This document shows, piece by piece, positions 18,492 to 26,649 of a stretch of DNA of 64,000 nucleotides. The notes beneath the pieces are model-generated. The model saw only the letters and a program-made list of their open reading frames with translations. It was not told where the DNA came from and did not search any database. The stretch's first letter is position 1, and the number at the start of each line of letters is the position of its first letter. Made by a program: the position numbers and the translations under genes. This stretch comes from Streptomyces spongiicola. GTDB lineage: Bacteria > Actinomycetota > Actinomycetes > Streptomycetales > Streptomycetaceae. The DNA lies in NCBI RefSeq assembly GCF_003122365.1, contig NZ_CP029254.1, positions 1,565,001-1,629,000 of the forward strand, read 5' to 3'.

Positions 18492-20750
18492 CTAGGACGG
18501 CCGCGCGCCCGGGGTGCCGGTACGGGGTGCGGGCCCGGGCCGGAACACGTCCATGAGCGCGTGCAGCCTCGGCGAGGCGGCCAGGTCGTCCAGGGTCATC
18601 GGGCGGCCGGCGGCGTCCGCGACGGGCAGCCGCCAGTTCGGGTACTGGTCCCAGGTTCCGGGCAGGTTCTGCGGACGGCGGTCCCCCACGGCGTCCGGCA
18701 GCCAGACGCCGACCATCCGGGCCGGGGTCCGGAGCAGGAACCGGTACACGGCGCGGATCCCGCCCTCCTCGTCGCGGGTGCCCTCCGGCAGCAGGCCGAG
18801 CCGGGCCAGGCAGGCGCGCCATTCGGCCACCTCGGCGGAGTCCTCCCAGCGCTCCCTGTCCAGCGGCCGGGTGAGCAGGCCCAGCCGGTGGCGCAGCGCC
18901 ACGTGCTCGCCCGTGAGGCGGGCCGCGGTGGACGGCAGGTCGTGGGTGGTGGCGGTGGCCACGCAGCCCCGGCGCCAGTCCTCGGGCGGCAGCGGCCGGC
19001 CGCTGCCGGCCCAGTCGCGCTCGAACCAGAGGACGGAGGTGCCGAGCACTCCCCGGCGCGACAGGGCCTCGCGGACCCCGGGCTCGACGGTGCCGAGGTC
19101 CTCCCCTATGACGACCGCCCCGGCGCGGCCGGCCTCCAGCACCAGGACGGCGAGCATCGCCTCGGCGTCGTAGCGGACGTATGTGCCCTCGGTGGGCTGG
19201 GCGCCGAGGGGGACCCACCAGAGCCGGAACAGGCCCATGACATGGTCGAGGCGCAGCGCGCCGGCATGCCGCAGGAGTCCGCGCAGCAGCCCCCGGAAGG
19301 GGGCGTAGCCCGAGGCGGCGAGCACGTCGGGCCGCCAGGGCGGCAGGCCCCAGTCCTGGCCGCGGGCGTTGAACGCGTCGGGCGGGGCGCCCACCGACAT
19401 GCCCGCGGCGAAGGCGTCCTGCTGGGCCCAGGCGTCCGCGCCGTCCGGGTGCACGCCGACGGCGAGGTCGTGCACGATCCCGACGGCCATCCGGGCGCCG
19501 CGGGCCGCCGCCGCGGCCGCCGCCAGCTGCTCGTCGGTCAGCCAGGCGAGCCGGCAGTGGAAGTCGACGCGGTCCATGAGGTCGCCGCGGGCTCGGGCCG
19601 TCTCCGGGGAGCGCGGGTCGCGCAGGCCCTCGGGCCAGGCGTGCCAGTCGGAGCCGTGGACCTCGGCGAAGGCGCACCAGGTGGCGTGGTCGTCCAGCGC
19701 CCGGCCCCGCTCGGCCAGATAGGCGCAGTACGCGGCCCGGCGGCCGGGGCCGAGGGGGACCCGCACCACCAGTTCCAGCGCCCGGACCTTGAGCCGCCAG
19801 ACGGCGTCGCGGTCGATCAGCGCGCCCTTCTCCAGGACCGAGGCGCGCAGTTCGGCGGCCTGCTCCAGGACGGCGTCAAGCCGGTGGCGGTCCTGTCCGG
19901 TGACGTACGCGTACTCGGGGATGTCCTCGATCCGCAGATGCACGGGGTCGGGGAACCGGCGCGAGGAGGGGCGGTAGGGGGACGGGTCGGTCGGATCGCC
20001 GGGCACGGCCGCGTGCAGCGGGTTGACCTGTACGAATCCCGATCCGAGGGCGCGGCCGGCCCAGGACGCTAGCTCGGCGAGGTCCCCGAGGTCGCCCATG
20101 CCCCAGGAACGGCCGGACAGCAGGGAGTACAGCTGCACCAGGAAGCCGTGGACCCGCCCGGCGGGCTGGTCCACGGCCTCGGGTGCGACGACGAGCGCGG
20201 CACTGCCGGTGCGTCCGCCGCTCGTCCGCACGGTCAGCCGGTGCACCCCGGCGGGCAGTTCCGCCCAGCGGTGCGCGGCGGGTGGGCCGCCCCCGGCGGA
20301 GGCGGCACGGTCCCCCGCGGAGGCCGGACGGTCCGGGGCGGAGGCCGGACGGTCCGGGGCGGAGGCGGCACGGTCCCCGGTGGAGGCCGGACCGTCCCCG
20401 GCCGACGTGCCGCCGGACTGCACCGCGGGTACGTGGGGAACGTGTTCCCGCCATTCCAGCCGGCCGCCGCCCTCCAGGTCCACACGCACCCGGGAGCCGG
20501 GCGGGACGGCGACGGGGGGCGGCCCGGTGGCGGGGAGCCACGCGACCACGGTCGGCGGGAGCAGCCGCTCCTCGGCGGTGGATTCGGCCGCCGCGAGGGC
20601 GGCACGGACCGCTTCCGGTGTGGCGGCGTCCACATCGAGAGCGGCGAGCACCGCGACGACCGTGGAGTCGGGGACGGGTACGGTGACGCCCGCCGAGGGC
20701 GAGTACGTGGTGGCGACACCGTGCAGCGCGGCGAGCCGGGCCAGGCCCAT
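18492..20750 (-). CDS. malQ: 4-alpha-glucanotransferase (amylomaltase, GH77)
   Basis: A 752-residue cytosolic enzyme that transfers alpha-1,4-glucan segments between maltodextrins, part of maltose and glycogen turnover. By family comparison the catalytic residues are Asp502 (LRLDHVMG, nucleophile), Glu550 (IGEDLG, acid/base) and Asp604 (TTHDLPST, transition-state stabiliser). Residues about 110-160 hold a degenerate repeat of the type DRPASAP/DRAASAG, absent from typical amylomaltases and encoded by a GGCGGAGGCCGGACGGTCC-like DNA repeat. The start ATG follows GGGAG by 6 bases and directly abuts the stop of an 86-residue upstream gene, so translation is probably coupled. Confidence 0.95.
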   Translation of the reverse strand: MGLARLAALHGVATTYSPSAGVTVPVPDSTVVAVLAALDVDAATPEAVRAALAAAESTAEERLLPPTVVAWLPATGPPPVAVPPGSRVRVDLEGGGRLEWREHVPHVPAVQSGGTSAGDGPASTGDRAASAPDRPASAPDRPASAGDRAASAGGGPPAAHRWAELPAGVHRLTVRTSGGRTGSAALVVAPEAVDQPAGRVHGFLVQLYSLLSGRSWGMGDLGDLAELASWAGRALGSGFVQVNPLHAAVPGDPTDPSPYRPSSRRFPDPVHLRIEDIPEYAYVTGQDRHRLDAVLEQAAELRASVLEKGALIDRDAVWRLKVRALELVVRVPLGPGRRAAYCAYLAERGRALDDHATWCAFAEVHGSDWHAWPEGLRDPRSPETARARGDLMDRVDFHCRLAWLTDEQLAAAAAAARGARMAVGIVHDLAVGVHPDGADAWAQQDAFAAGMSVGAPPDAFNARGQDWGLPPWRPDVLAASGYAPFRGLLRGLLRHAGALRLDHVMGLFRLWWVPLGAQPTEGTYVRYDAEAMLAVLVLEAGRAGAVVIGEDLGTVEPGVREALSRRGVLGTSVLWFERDWAGSGRPLPPEDWRRGCVATATTHDLPSTAARLTGEHVALRHRLGLLTRPLDRERWEDSAEVAEWRACLARLGLLPEGTRDEEGGIRAVYRFLLRTPARMVGVWLPDAVGDRRPQNLPGTWDQYPNWRLPVADAAGRPMTLDDLAASPRLHALMDVFRPGPAPRTGTPGARPS

Positions 20751-21011
20751 TCAGACTCCCGGGGACTCCGAGCCTCCGGCGTCGCCGGTGGCGGTGGGTT
20801 CGCTGGTGAGGGGGGCGGCGTCCACGAGAGGGGGCTCGCTGGTGAGCGGCGGTGCGGCGGCGAGCGGCGGCTCGCTGGTGAGCGGACCTGCGTCGGGGAG
20901 CGGGGCCCCGCCGGCCAGGGGCGGTACGGAGGTCAGCGGCGGCTCGCTGGTCAGCGGGCCGGGAACCTGTTTGGACAGGGCGGGGAGCAGAAGCTGTGCG
21001 GGTGCGGCCAC
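20751..21011 (-). CDS. 86-residue TSEPPL-repeat protein coupled to malQ
   Basis: Unknown function. The GTG at 21011 is preceded by AGGAGG with an ideal 6-base gap, which is the main evidence that it is a gene. The protein begins VAAPAQLLLPALSKQVPG and then repeats units like GPLTSEPPL, AAPPLTSEPPL and VDAAPLTSEP. It is Pro/Ser/Leu-rich, without Cys and without a clear membrane helix. The TGA stop is immediately next to the malQ ATG, so the two genes form one translational unit. The repeat could be a low-complexity leader peptide whose role is only to couple malQ. Coding status is inferred from the ribosome site and junction, not from family recognition. Confidence 0.55.
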   Translation of the reverse strand: MAAPAQLLLPALSKQVPGPLTSEPPLTSVPPLAGGAPLPDAGPLTSEPPLAAAPPLTSEPPLVDAAPLTSEPTATGDAGGSESPGV

Positions 21012-21265
21012 GGAGGGCCTCCTCGTGCTGGGCGACAGGACATTGGCAGGCCTACCCACTGGGCACGGCCGCAGACGTACACCTCTCGTCAACGTGTTCC
21101 GTGTCACATTCTGCTTCACGCGGGGGAGTTGGACGGGGCGGTCGCGACTCTCGCGCGCCGATGGGCAAATACGACACAACCGTCAGCCGCATTGACACCT
21201 TCACCGCAGCGGTGGTGGGCTCGGTTCCGGTTCACGGGGGCACGGGAGTCGAGGGGAGACCGGAC
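21012..21265. promoter_or_regulatory. Divergent promoter region of the malQ unit and the GH84 gene
   Basis: This 254-bp spacer separates divergent start codons and must hold both promoters. TTGACA at 21189-21194 on the forward strand and TTGACG at 21092-21087 on the reverse strand are -35 candidates, but neither has a good -10 at 17-18 bp. No clear DasR-type or maltose-regulator operator was found by eye. Confidence 0.3.
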
Positions 21266-24190
21266 GTGCGGTTCGGGCGCAGGAAGCAGACGGCGACCGC
21301 CGTCGCCGTCGCCGTGATCGGCGGGCTGCTCGGGACGGCTCCCGGGGCCCTCGCCGCGCCGGAGGTACCGGGCTCCGCCAGCACGGCCACCCCCGACCGG
21401 GAGGCCGCGGGAACGCCACCGCGGGTCTGGCCCCGCCCCCATACCCTCAAGGCCACCGGCCCCGCCGTGCCGCTGGGTGAGGACGTCACGCTGCTGGCGG
21501 CCCCGGACGCCGACCCGTACGCCGTCGAGACCGTACGCGGGTCGCTGCGCGCCGCCGGGGTGCGGACCGTCCACACGGAGCTGCCCGGCCGAGGCACGCT
21601 GCTCCACCTCGGCGGAACCGGAGCACTCGAGGCGCTGCGCGCCCTGCGCGTACCGGAACGCGCCGACCTGCCCCGGGGCGGCTACCGGATCGGCACCGGG
21701 CGGGTCGCCGGACGCGACACCGTCGCCGTGGACGGCGTCGGCGCGGACGGGCTGTTCCACGGGGCCCAGACGCTGCGGCAGCTCGTCGTGGACCGCACCG
21801 TGCCCGGGGTGGCCGTACGGGACTGGCCGGGCACGGCCGTACGCGGGATGACCGAGGGCTTCTACGGCCGCCCGTGGAGTCATCAGCAGCGGCTGGCGCA
21901 GCTCGACTTCATGGGCCGCACCAAGCAGAACCGCTATCTCTACGCACCGGGCGACGACGTGTTCCGGCAGGCCCGCTGGCGCGATCCGTACCCCGCCGCC
22001 CAGCGCGCCGAGTTCCGCGAGCTGGCCGAGCGGGCCCGGCGCAACCATGTGACACTCGCCTGGGCCGTCGCTCCCGCCCAGTCCATGTGCCTGGCCTCCG
22101 ACGACGACGTGAAGGCACTCAAGCGCAAGATCGACGCCATGTGGGCACTGGGTGTGCGCGCCTTCCAACTGCAGTTCCAGGACGTCAGCTACAGCGAGTG
22201 GCACTGCGACCGGGACCCCGACACCTTCGGTTCCGGCCCGGACGCCGCGGCCGGGGCGCACGCGCGGCTCGCCGGGGAGATCGCCGGGCACCTCGCCGAA
22301 CGCCACCCCGGCGCGGAGCCGCTGTCGGTGATGCCCACGGAGTTCTACCAGGACGGCGCGACCGAGTACCGCACGGCGCTCGCCAAGCTGCTGGCACCCG
22401 GTGTCCAGGTCGCCTGGACGGGGGTGGGGGTCGTGCCCCGCACCATCACCGGGCGGGAACTCGCCGGAGCCCGGCAGGTGTTCGGCCGCCCGATGGTCAC
22501 CATGGACAACTACCCCGTCAACGACTACGCGCAGGGCCGCATCTTCCTCGGGCCCTACACCGGACGGGAGCCGGCCGTCGCTTCCGGTTCCGCCGCGCTG
22601 CTCGCCAACGCCATGGAGCAGCCGACCGTGTCCCGCATCCCGCTGTTCACGGCGGCCGACTACGCCTGGAACCCGAAGGGCTACCGGCCCCAGGAGTCCT
22701 GGCGCGCGGCGGTGGACGACCTCGCGGGCGGCGACCCGGGGACCAGGGAGGCGCTCGGCGCGCTCGCCGGGAACCACTCCTCGTCCATCCTCGGCTCCAC
22801 CGAGTCCGCCTACCTCCAGCCCCTGATGGCCGAGTTCTGGCGCTCGCGAACCACCGACGACGCCAAGGCCAGGGACGAGGCGGCGCGGCGGCTGCGGGCG
22901 GCGTTCACCGTGATGCGGGAGGCCCCGGAGCGGCTGTCCCCGCTCGGTGCCGAGGTCGGCCCCTGGCTGGACCAGCTGGCCCGCTACGGCACCGCGGGGG
23001 AACTCGCCGTCGACATGCTGCAGACCCAGGCGCGCGGCGACGGCGAGACGGCCTGGCGGACGTCGCTGGCGCTCGCCCCCCTGCGCACCGAGATCGGCCG
23101 GGGGAAGGTGACCGTCGGCAAGGGCGTGCTCGACCCCTTCCTCGACCGGGTGGCGAAGGAGTCCGCGGCGTGGACGGGCGCCGACCGCAGGCCGGGCCCG
23201 GCGGCCCGTAGCGGCGACACCTACACGATCCGGCTGGACCGCGCCCGGCCCGTGGAGGCCGTGACCGCGATGACCGAACCCGGCCCGGAGGGCGCCGCGG
23301 GCACGCTGGAGGCGCATGTCCCGGGCCAGGGCTGGCAGACGCTCGGCGGGCTCGCGGCCTCCGGCTGGACCCAGAGCCGCCTGCGGGGACTGCGTGCGGA
23401 CGCCCTCCGCATCACCGGGGCACCGGCGGCGACCGCCGTGCACGCGCTGGTGCCGTGGTTCGCCGACGAGCCCCGGGCCCGGCTCGCCCTCGGCCGGGAC
23501 GAGCTGGACGCGCCGATCGGCGGCGGCCCGCAGCGCACCGAGGCGTATGTCGACGCCCAGCGTCCCGACGAGGTGCGCGGCGCGCTCACCGCCAAGGCTC
23601 CCAAGGGCATCACGGTGGCCGTGCCGAAGGAGGTGCGGGCGCCCCGCGGCCGGCGTACGGCCGTGCCCGTCGAGGTGACGGTGCCGCCGGGGACTCCGGC
23701 GGGCGAGTACGAGGTGCCGTTCGCCTTCGGCGGGGAGGAGAGCACGCTGACCGTACGGGCCTACCCCGCGACCGGCGGCCCCGATCTGCTCCGTACGGCC
23801 GTGGCGTCGTCGTCCGGCGACGAGACCCCCGACTTCCCGGCGGCCGCCGCGACGGACGGCGACCCCGGCACCCGCTGGTCCTCCCCCGCGGAGGACGGCG
23901 CCTGGTGGCAGGCGGAGCTTCCCGAGCCGGTCCGGCTGGGCCAGCTGGTCCTGCACTGGCAGGACGCGCACGCGTCGAGGTACCGCATCCAGGTCTCGGG
24001 CGACGGGCGCACCTGGCGCACGGCCTCGACCGTCCGCGACGGCCGGGGCGGCCGCGAGTCGGTCCGCCTGGACGCGCCGGGGACTCGTTTCGTCCGTGTG
24101 CAGGGCGACGCGCGGGCGACGCGCTTCGGCTACTCGCTGTGGTCGGTCGAGGCCTACGCGGTGTCGGAGCGGGCCGCCGGCGAGCGCTGA
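21266..24190 (+). CDS. Secreted beta-N-acetylglucosaminidase-type GH84 protein with F5/8C domain
   Basis: A 974-residue exported protein. The signal peptide (RFGRRKQTATAVAVAVIGG to ALAA) is cut near residue 33. An N-terminal alpha/beta domain (to about 190) precedes the GH84 barrel, which opens with GMTEGFYGRPWSHQQR. A central helical domain follows, and the C-terminus (about 850-970, starting VASSSGDETPDF) is a discoidin/F5-8C carbohydrate-binding module. GH84 enzymes normally use two adjacent aspartates; here the aligned motif is LQFQDVSY, with Gln305-Asp306. So either the first Asp is replaced or this subgroup works differently. The GTG at 21266 follows GAGGGGAG. The family suggests a role in hydrolysing GlcNAc from glycans, but activity is uncertain. 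Confidence 0.85.
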   Translation: MRFGRRKQTATAVAVAVIGGLLGTAPGALAAPEVPGSASTATPDREAAGTPPRVWPRPHTLKATGPAVPLGEDVTLLAAPDADPYAVETVRGSLRAAGVRTVHTELPGRGTLLHLGGTGALEALRALRVPERADLPRGGYRIGTGRVAGRDTVAVDGVGADGLFHGAQTLRQLVVDRTVPGVAVRDWPGTAVRGMTEGFYGRPWSHQQRLAQLDFMGRTKQNRYLYAPGDDVFRQARWRDPYPAAQRAEFRELAERARRNHVTLAWAVAPAQSMCLASDDDVKALKRKIDAMWALGVRAFQLQFQDVSYSEWHCDRDPDTFGSGPDAAAGAHARLAGEIAGHLAERHPGAEPLSVMPTEFYQDGATEYRTALAKLLAPGVQVAWTGVGVVPRTITGRELAGARQVFGRPMVTMDNYPVNDYAQGRIFLGPYTGREPAVASGSAALLANAMEQPTVSRIPLFTAADYAWNPKGYRPQESWRAAVDDLAGGDPGTREALGALAGNHSSSILGSTESAYLQPLMAEFWRSRTTDDAKARDEAARRLRAAFTVMREAPERLSPLGAEVGPWLDQLARYGTAGELAVDMLQTQARGDGETAWRTSLALAPLRTEIGRGKVTVGKGVLDPFLDRVAKESAAWTGADRRPGPAARSGDTYTIRLDRARPVEAVTAMTEPGPEGAAGTLEAHVPGQGWQTLGGLAASGWTQSRLRGLRADALRITGAPAATAVHALVPWFADEPRARLALGRDELDAPIGGGPQRTEAYVDAQRPDEVRGALTAKAPKGITVAVPKEVRAPRGRRTAVPVEVTVPPGTPAGEYEVPFAFGGEESTLTVRAYPATGGPDLLRTAVASSSGDETPDFPAAAATDGDPGTRWSSPAEDGAWWQAELPEPVRLGQLVLHWQDAHASRYRIQVSGDGRTWRTASTVRDGRGGRESVRLDAPGTRFVRVQGDARATRFGYSLWSVEAYAVSERAAGER

Positions 24191-24202
24191 GCGCCCCGGC
24201 GA

Positions 24203-24427
24203 CCCGGCGACCCGGCGACCCGGCGAGCTTGCCGGCGGCGGCCCGGGCGTCCGGCGGGGCCGGAACACCCTGCGGGGCCCGGAACACCCTGCGGAGCCGG
24301 GAGCCGGGAGCCGGGAGCCGGGAGCCAGGAGCAGGGAGCCGGACGGCGGCGCGCGCCCGGCGGCCGGACGACCTGCTCGGCGCCGTGGGCGTGGTGCGTG
24401 CGGACGGCGGCGCGCGCCCGGCGGCCG
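24203..24427. repeat. Cluster of short repeats between convergent genes
   Basis: CCCGGCGA occurs in tandem at 24203-24226. A GGAACACCCTGCGG unit is doubled at 24260-24295, and CCGGGAG units run through 24297-24330. A 26-bp block starting GGACGGCGGCGCGCGC occurs twice, near 24342 and 24401. No gene is present. Confidence 0.7.
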
Positions 24428-24458
24428 GAGCGCGCGCACACGACAGTGGCCCGGATCC

Positions 24459-24995
24459 TCAGGCGGAGATGCCGTCGATCCGGGCCATCGCGTCGTCCGC
24501 GCCGTACGGCTGCAGATATGGCAGCCAGCGCGGGTCCCTATGCCCGGTGCCGATGATGCGCCAGGCGAGACCGCTCGGCGGGGCGGGTTGGTGCCGCAGC
24601 CGCCAGCCCAGCTCACGCAGGTGCCGGTCGGCCTTGACGTGGTTGCAGCGGCGGCACGCCGCCACCACGTTGTCCCAGACGTGCTGACCGCCGCGACTGC
24701 GCGGAACGACGTGGTCGACGCTGGTTGCGACGCCACCGCAGTACATGCAGCGGCCCCCGTCGCGGGCGAACAGCGCACGACGGGTCAGAGGAACGGGCCC
24801 CCGGTAGGGGACCCGGACGAAACGCTTGAGCCGGACCACGCTGGGCGCGGGGATCACCCGGGTCGCACTGTGCATGAAGGCGCCGGACTCCTCGAGGCAG
24901 ACGGCCTTGTTCTCGAGGACGAGGACGAGCGCGCGGCGGAGCGGTACGACGCCGAGCGGCTCGTACGACGCGTTGAGGACCAGGACATGCGGCAC
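24459..24995 (-). CDS. HNH endonuclease family protein
   Basis: A 178-residue soluble protein highly conserved in actinobacteria. The N-terminal part starts PHVLVLNASYEPLGVVPLRR and forms a beta-rich domain. The HNH motif is complete: CMYCGG, then SVDHVVPRSRGG, then the tail CRRCNHVKADR, giving two CxxC pairs for structural zinc and the catalytic His in VDHV. The GTG at 24995 follows AAGGAGG with a 7-base gap, a near-perfect site, so upstream in-frame ATGs are rejected. It is monocistronic and divergent from mscS. Its DNA target is unknown. It is present across streptomycetes without phage genes nearby, so a housekeeping role is likelier than mobility. Confidence 0.9.
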   Translation of the reverse strand: MPHVLVLNASYEPLGVVPLRRALVLVLENKAVCLEESGAFMHSATRVIPAPSVVRLKRFVRVPYRGPVPLTRRALFARDGGRCMYCGGVATSVDHVVPRSRGGQHVWDNVVAACRRCNHVKADRHLRELGWRLRHQPAPPSGLAWRIIGTGHRDPRWLPYLQPYGADDAMARIDGISA

Positions 24996-25334
24996 GGATG
25001 CCTCCTTGTACGCCGGCGGCGCGTGGCTCGCGCCGGGACGATCTGTACTCAGTCTCTCCTCATGGCTGGTCGAAGCGCCACCACGTACCCGTAACGGGCC
25101 GGAGGGATTTTGTGTGCGCTGGGCCACACCGGGGCGGTCTCCGCGCCGTGCCCCGCCTCCCCCGTGCGCCGTGCCCCGCCTCCCCCGTGCGCCGTGCCCC
25201 GCCTCCCCCCTGTCGTGAACCTCGTCTCCCTCCCTGTGGTGAGCCTCGTCTCTCCCCTGTGGAGAACGCCGGAGGCACGTCGTATGCGCCGATAGTGTGG
25301 ATGGTCCGCCGATCGCACACCCGGAGGTTCCCCC
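24996..25334. promoter_or_regulatory. Divergent spacer with 23-bp repeats and the mscS promoter
   Basis: 25146-25210 repeats GTGCCCCGCCTCCCC-type units three times. 25215-25262 repeats GTGAACCTCGTCTC-like units. TAGTGT at 25293-25298 is a reasonable -10 for the forward gene, leaving a leader of about 30 bases with GGAGG at 25323. No gene is present. Confidence 0.5.
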
Positions 25335-26387
25335 GTGTTCCTGGCCGCCGATCCGTCCGATCCGCCCGTCAGTCTCGACGAGGCCGCAGAGCGGGCCAAC
25401 GAGGCCGCCGGATGGGTGGAGCAGAACTGGGCCACCTGGCTGAACGTGGGTCTGCGGATCCTGCTGATCGTGGTGATCGCGGTCATGTTGCGGATCGCCG
25501 TCCGCCGTGCGCTCACCAAGCTCATAGAACGGATGAACCGCAGCGCGCAGGCCGTGGAGGGCACCGCGCTGGGCGGTCTGCTGGTCAACGCCGAGCGGCG
25601 CAGACAGCGCTCCGAGGCGATCGGCTCGGTGCTGAGGTCGGTCGCGTCGTTCGTGATCCTGGCCACGGCGGGTCTGATGGTGCTCGGCGCCCTCAACATC
25701 AACCTGGCCCCGCTCCTCGCCTCCGCCGGCGTGGCGGGCGTGGCCCTCGGGTTCGGCGCGCGAAACCTGGTCACCGACTTCCTCTCCGGTGTCTTCATGA
25801 TCCTCGAGGACCAGTACGGAGTCGGCGACGCGATCGACGCGGGGGTCGCCTCGGGCGAGGTGATCGAGGTGGGCCTGCGGGTGACGAAGCTGCGCGGAGA
25901 CGACGGCGAGATCTGGTACGTCCGCAACGGCGAGATCAAGCGGATCGGCAACCGGAGCCAGGGCTGGGCCACGGCATCCGTGGAGGTGAACGTGTCACCG
26001 TCCGAGGACCTGGGCCGGGTGCGCGAACTCATCGAGGAGGCCGCCGCCGCGATGGCCAAGGAGGAGCCCTGGAACGAGCGGCTGTGGGGTCCGGTCGAGG
26101 TGCTGGGCCTCACCGAGGTGCTGATCGACCGGATGACGATCTCCGTGTCCGCGAAGACCATGCCGGGCAAGGCGCCGGGCGTGGAGCGCGAGCTGCGCTG
26201 GCGCATCAAACGCGCCTTCGACGAGGCGGGGGTGCGGATCATCGGTGGAGTGCCGCAGCAGGCCGGGGAGCAGGACGCGCACGACCCGACGGCCGGCATG
26301 GCGGCCCCGTCCGCCTACGCCTCCGCCACGTCGCCGCAGTCGGTGGCCGCGTCCCCGATCTCCCCTCCGGCCCCGCTGTCGAAGTAG
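25335..26387 (+). CDS. MscS-family mechanosensitive channel
   Basis: A 350-residue small-conductance mechanosensitive channel protein. An amphipathic N-terminus is followed by a first helix (VGLRILLIVVIAVMLRIAV), a second helix (SFVILATAGLMVLGAL) and the pore helix ASAGVAGVALGFGARNLVTDF, which carries the Gly/Ala-packed MscS signature. A beta domain (RNGEIKRIGNRSQGWATASVEV) and cytoplasmic alpha/beta domain follow. The C-terminal 40 residues are a Ser/Pro/Ala-rich tail. The GTG at 25335 lies downstream of GGAGG. It should release osmolytes under hypo-osmotic shock. It is monocistronic; GC-rich inverted repeats at 26394-26447 can end transcription. Confidence 0.93.
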   Translation: MFLAADPSDPPVSLDEAAERANEAAGWVEQNWATWLNVGLRILLIVVIAVMLRIAVRRALTKLIERMNRSAQAVEGTALGGLLVNAERRRQRSEAIGSVLRSVASFVILATAGLMVLGALNINLAPLLASAGVAGVALGFGARNLVTDFLSGVFMILEDQYGVGDAIDAGVASGEVIEVGLRVTKLRGDDGEIWYVRNGEIKRIGNRSQGWATASVEVNVSPSEDLGRVRELIEEAAAAMAKEEPWNERLWGPVEVLGLTEVLIDRMTISVSAKTMPGKAPGVERELRWRIKRAFDEAGVRIIGGVPQQAGEQDAHDPTAGMAAPSAYASATSPQSVAASPISPPAPLSK

Positions 26388-26393
26388 GGCCGT

Positions 26394-26447
26394 GCCCGGA
26401 CCGGGCAGGCACCCCGGGACCCCCGCGGGATCCCGGGGCACCGCCTC
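26394..26447 (+). terminator. Inverted repeats after mscS
   Basis: TGCCCGG-A-CCGGGCA lies next to an 8-bp stem CCCCGGGA/TCCCGGGG. Either structure could act as the terminator. Confidence 0.4.
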
Positions 26448-26649
26448 CCGATACCGCCCGGAGCAGGGAACCCACCGGCGGAAGCACTCCCCCTCGCCGC
26501 GTCCGCGCCCGCACCGTGAGGGCTTCCCAACCGCAACCCGAGGTCGAGGAGTTGAGCGGGGGGCGCCGTTCCCCCGTAATCCCCTGTAACCAACACCTCC
26601 GCGGCGCACGAAGCACCAGGGGCGCGGAGCGCGGCAAGTGAGGGGTCCG

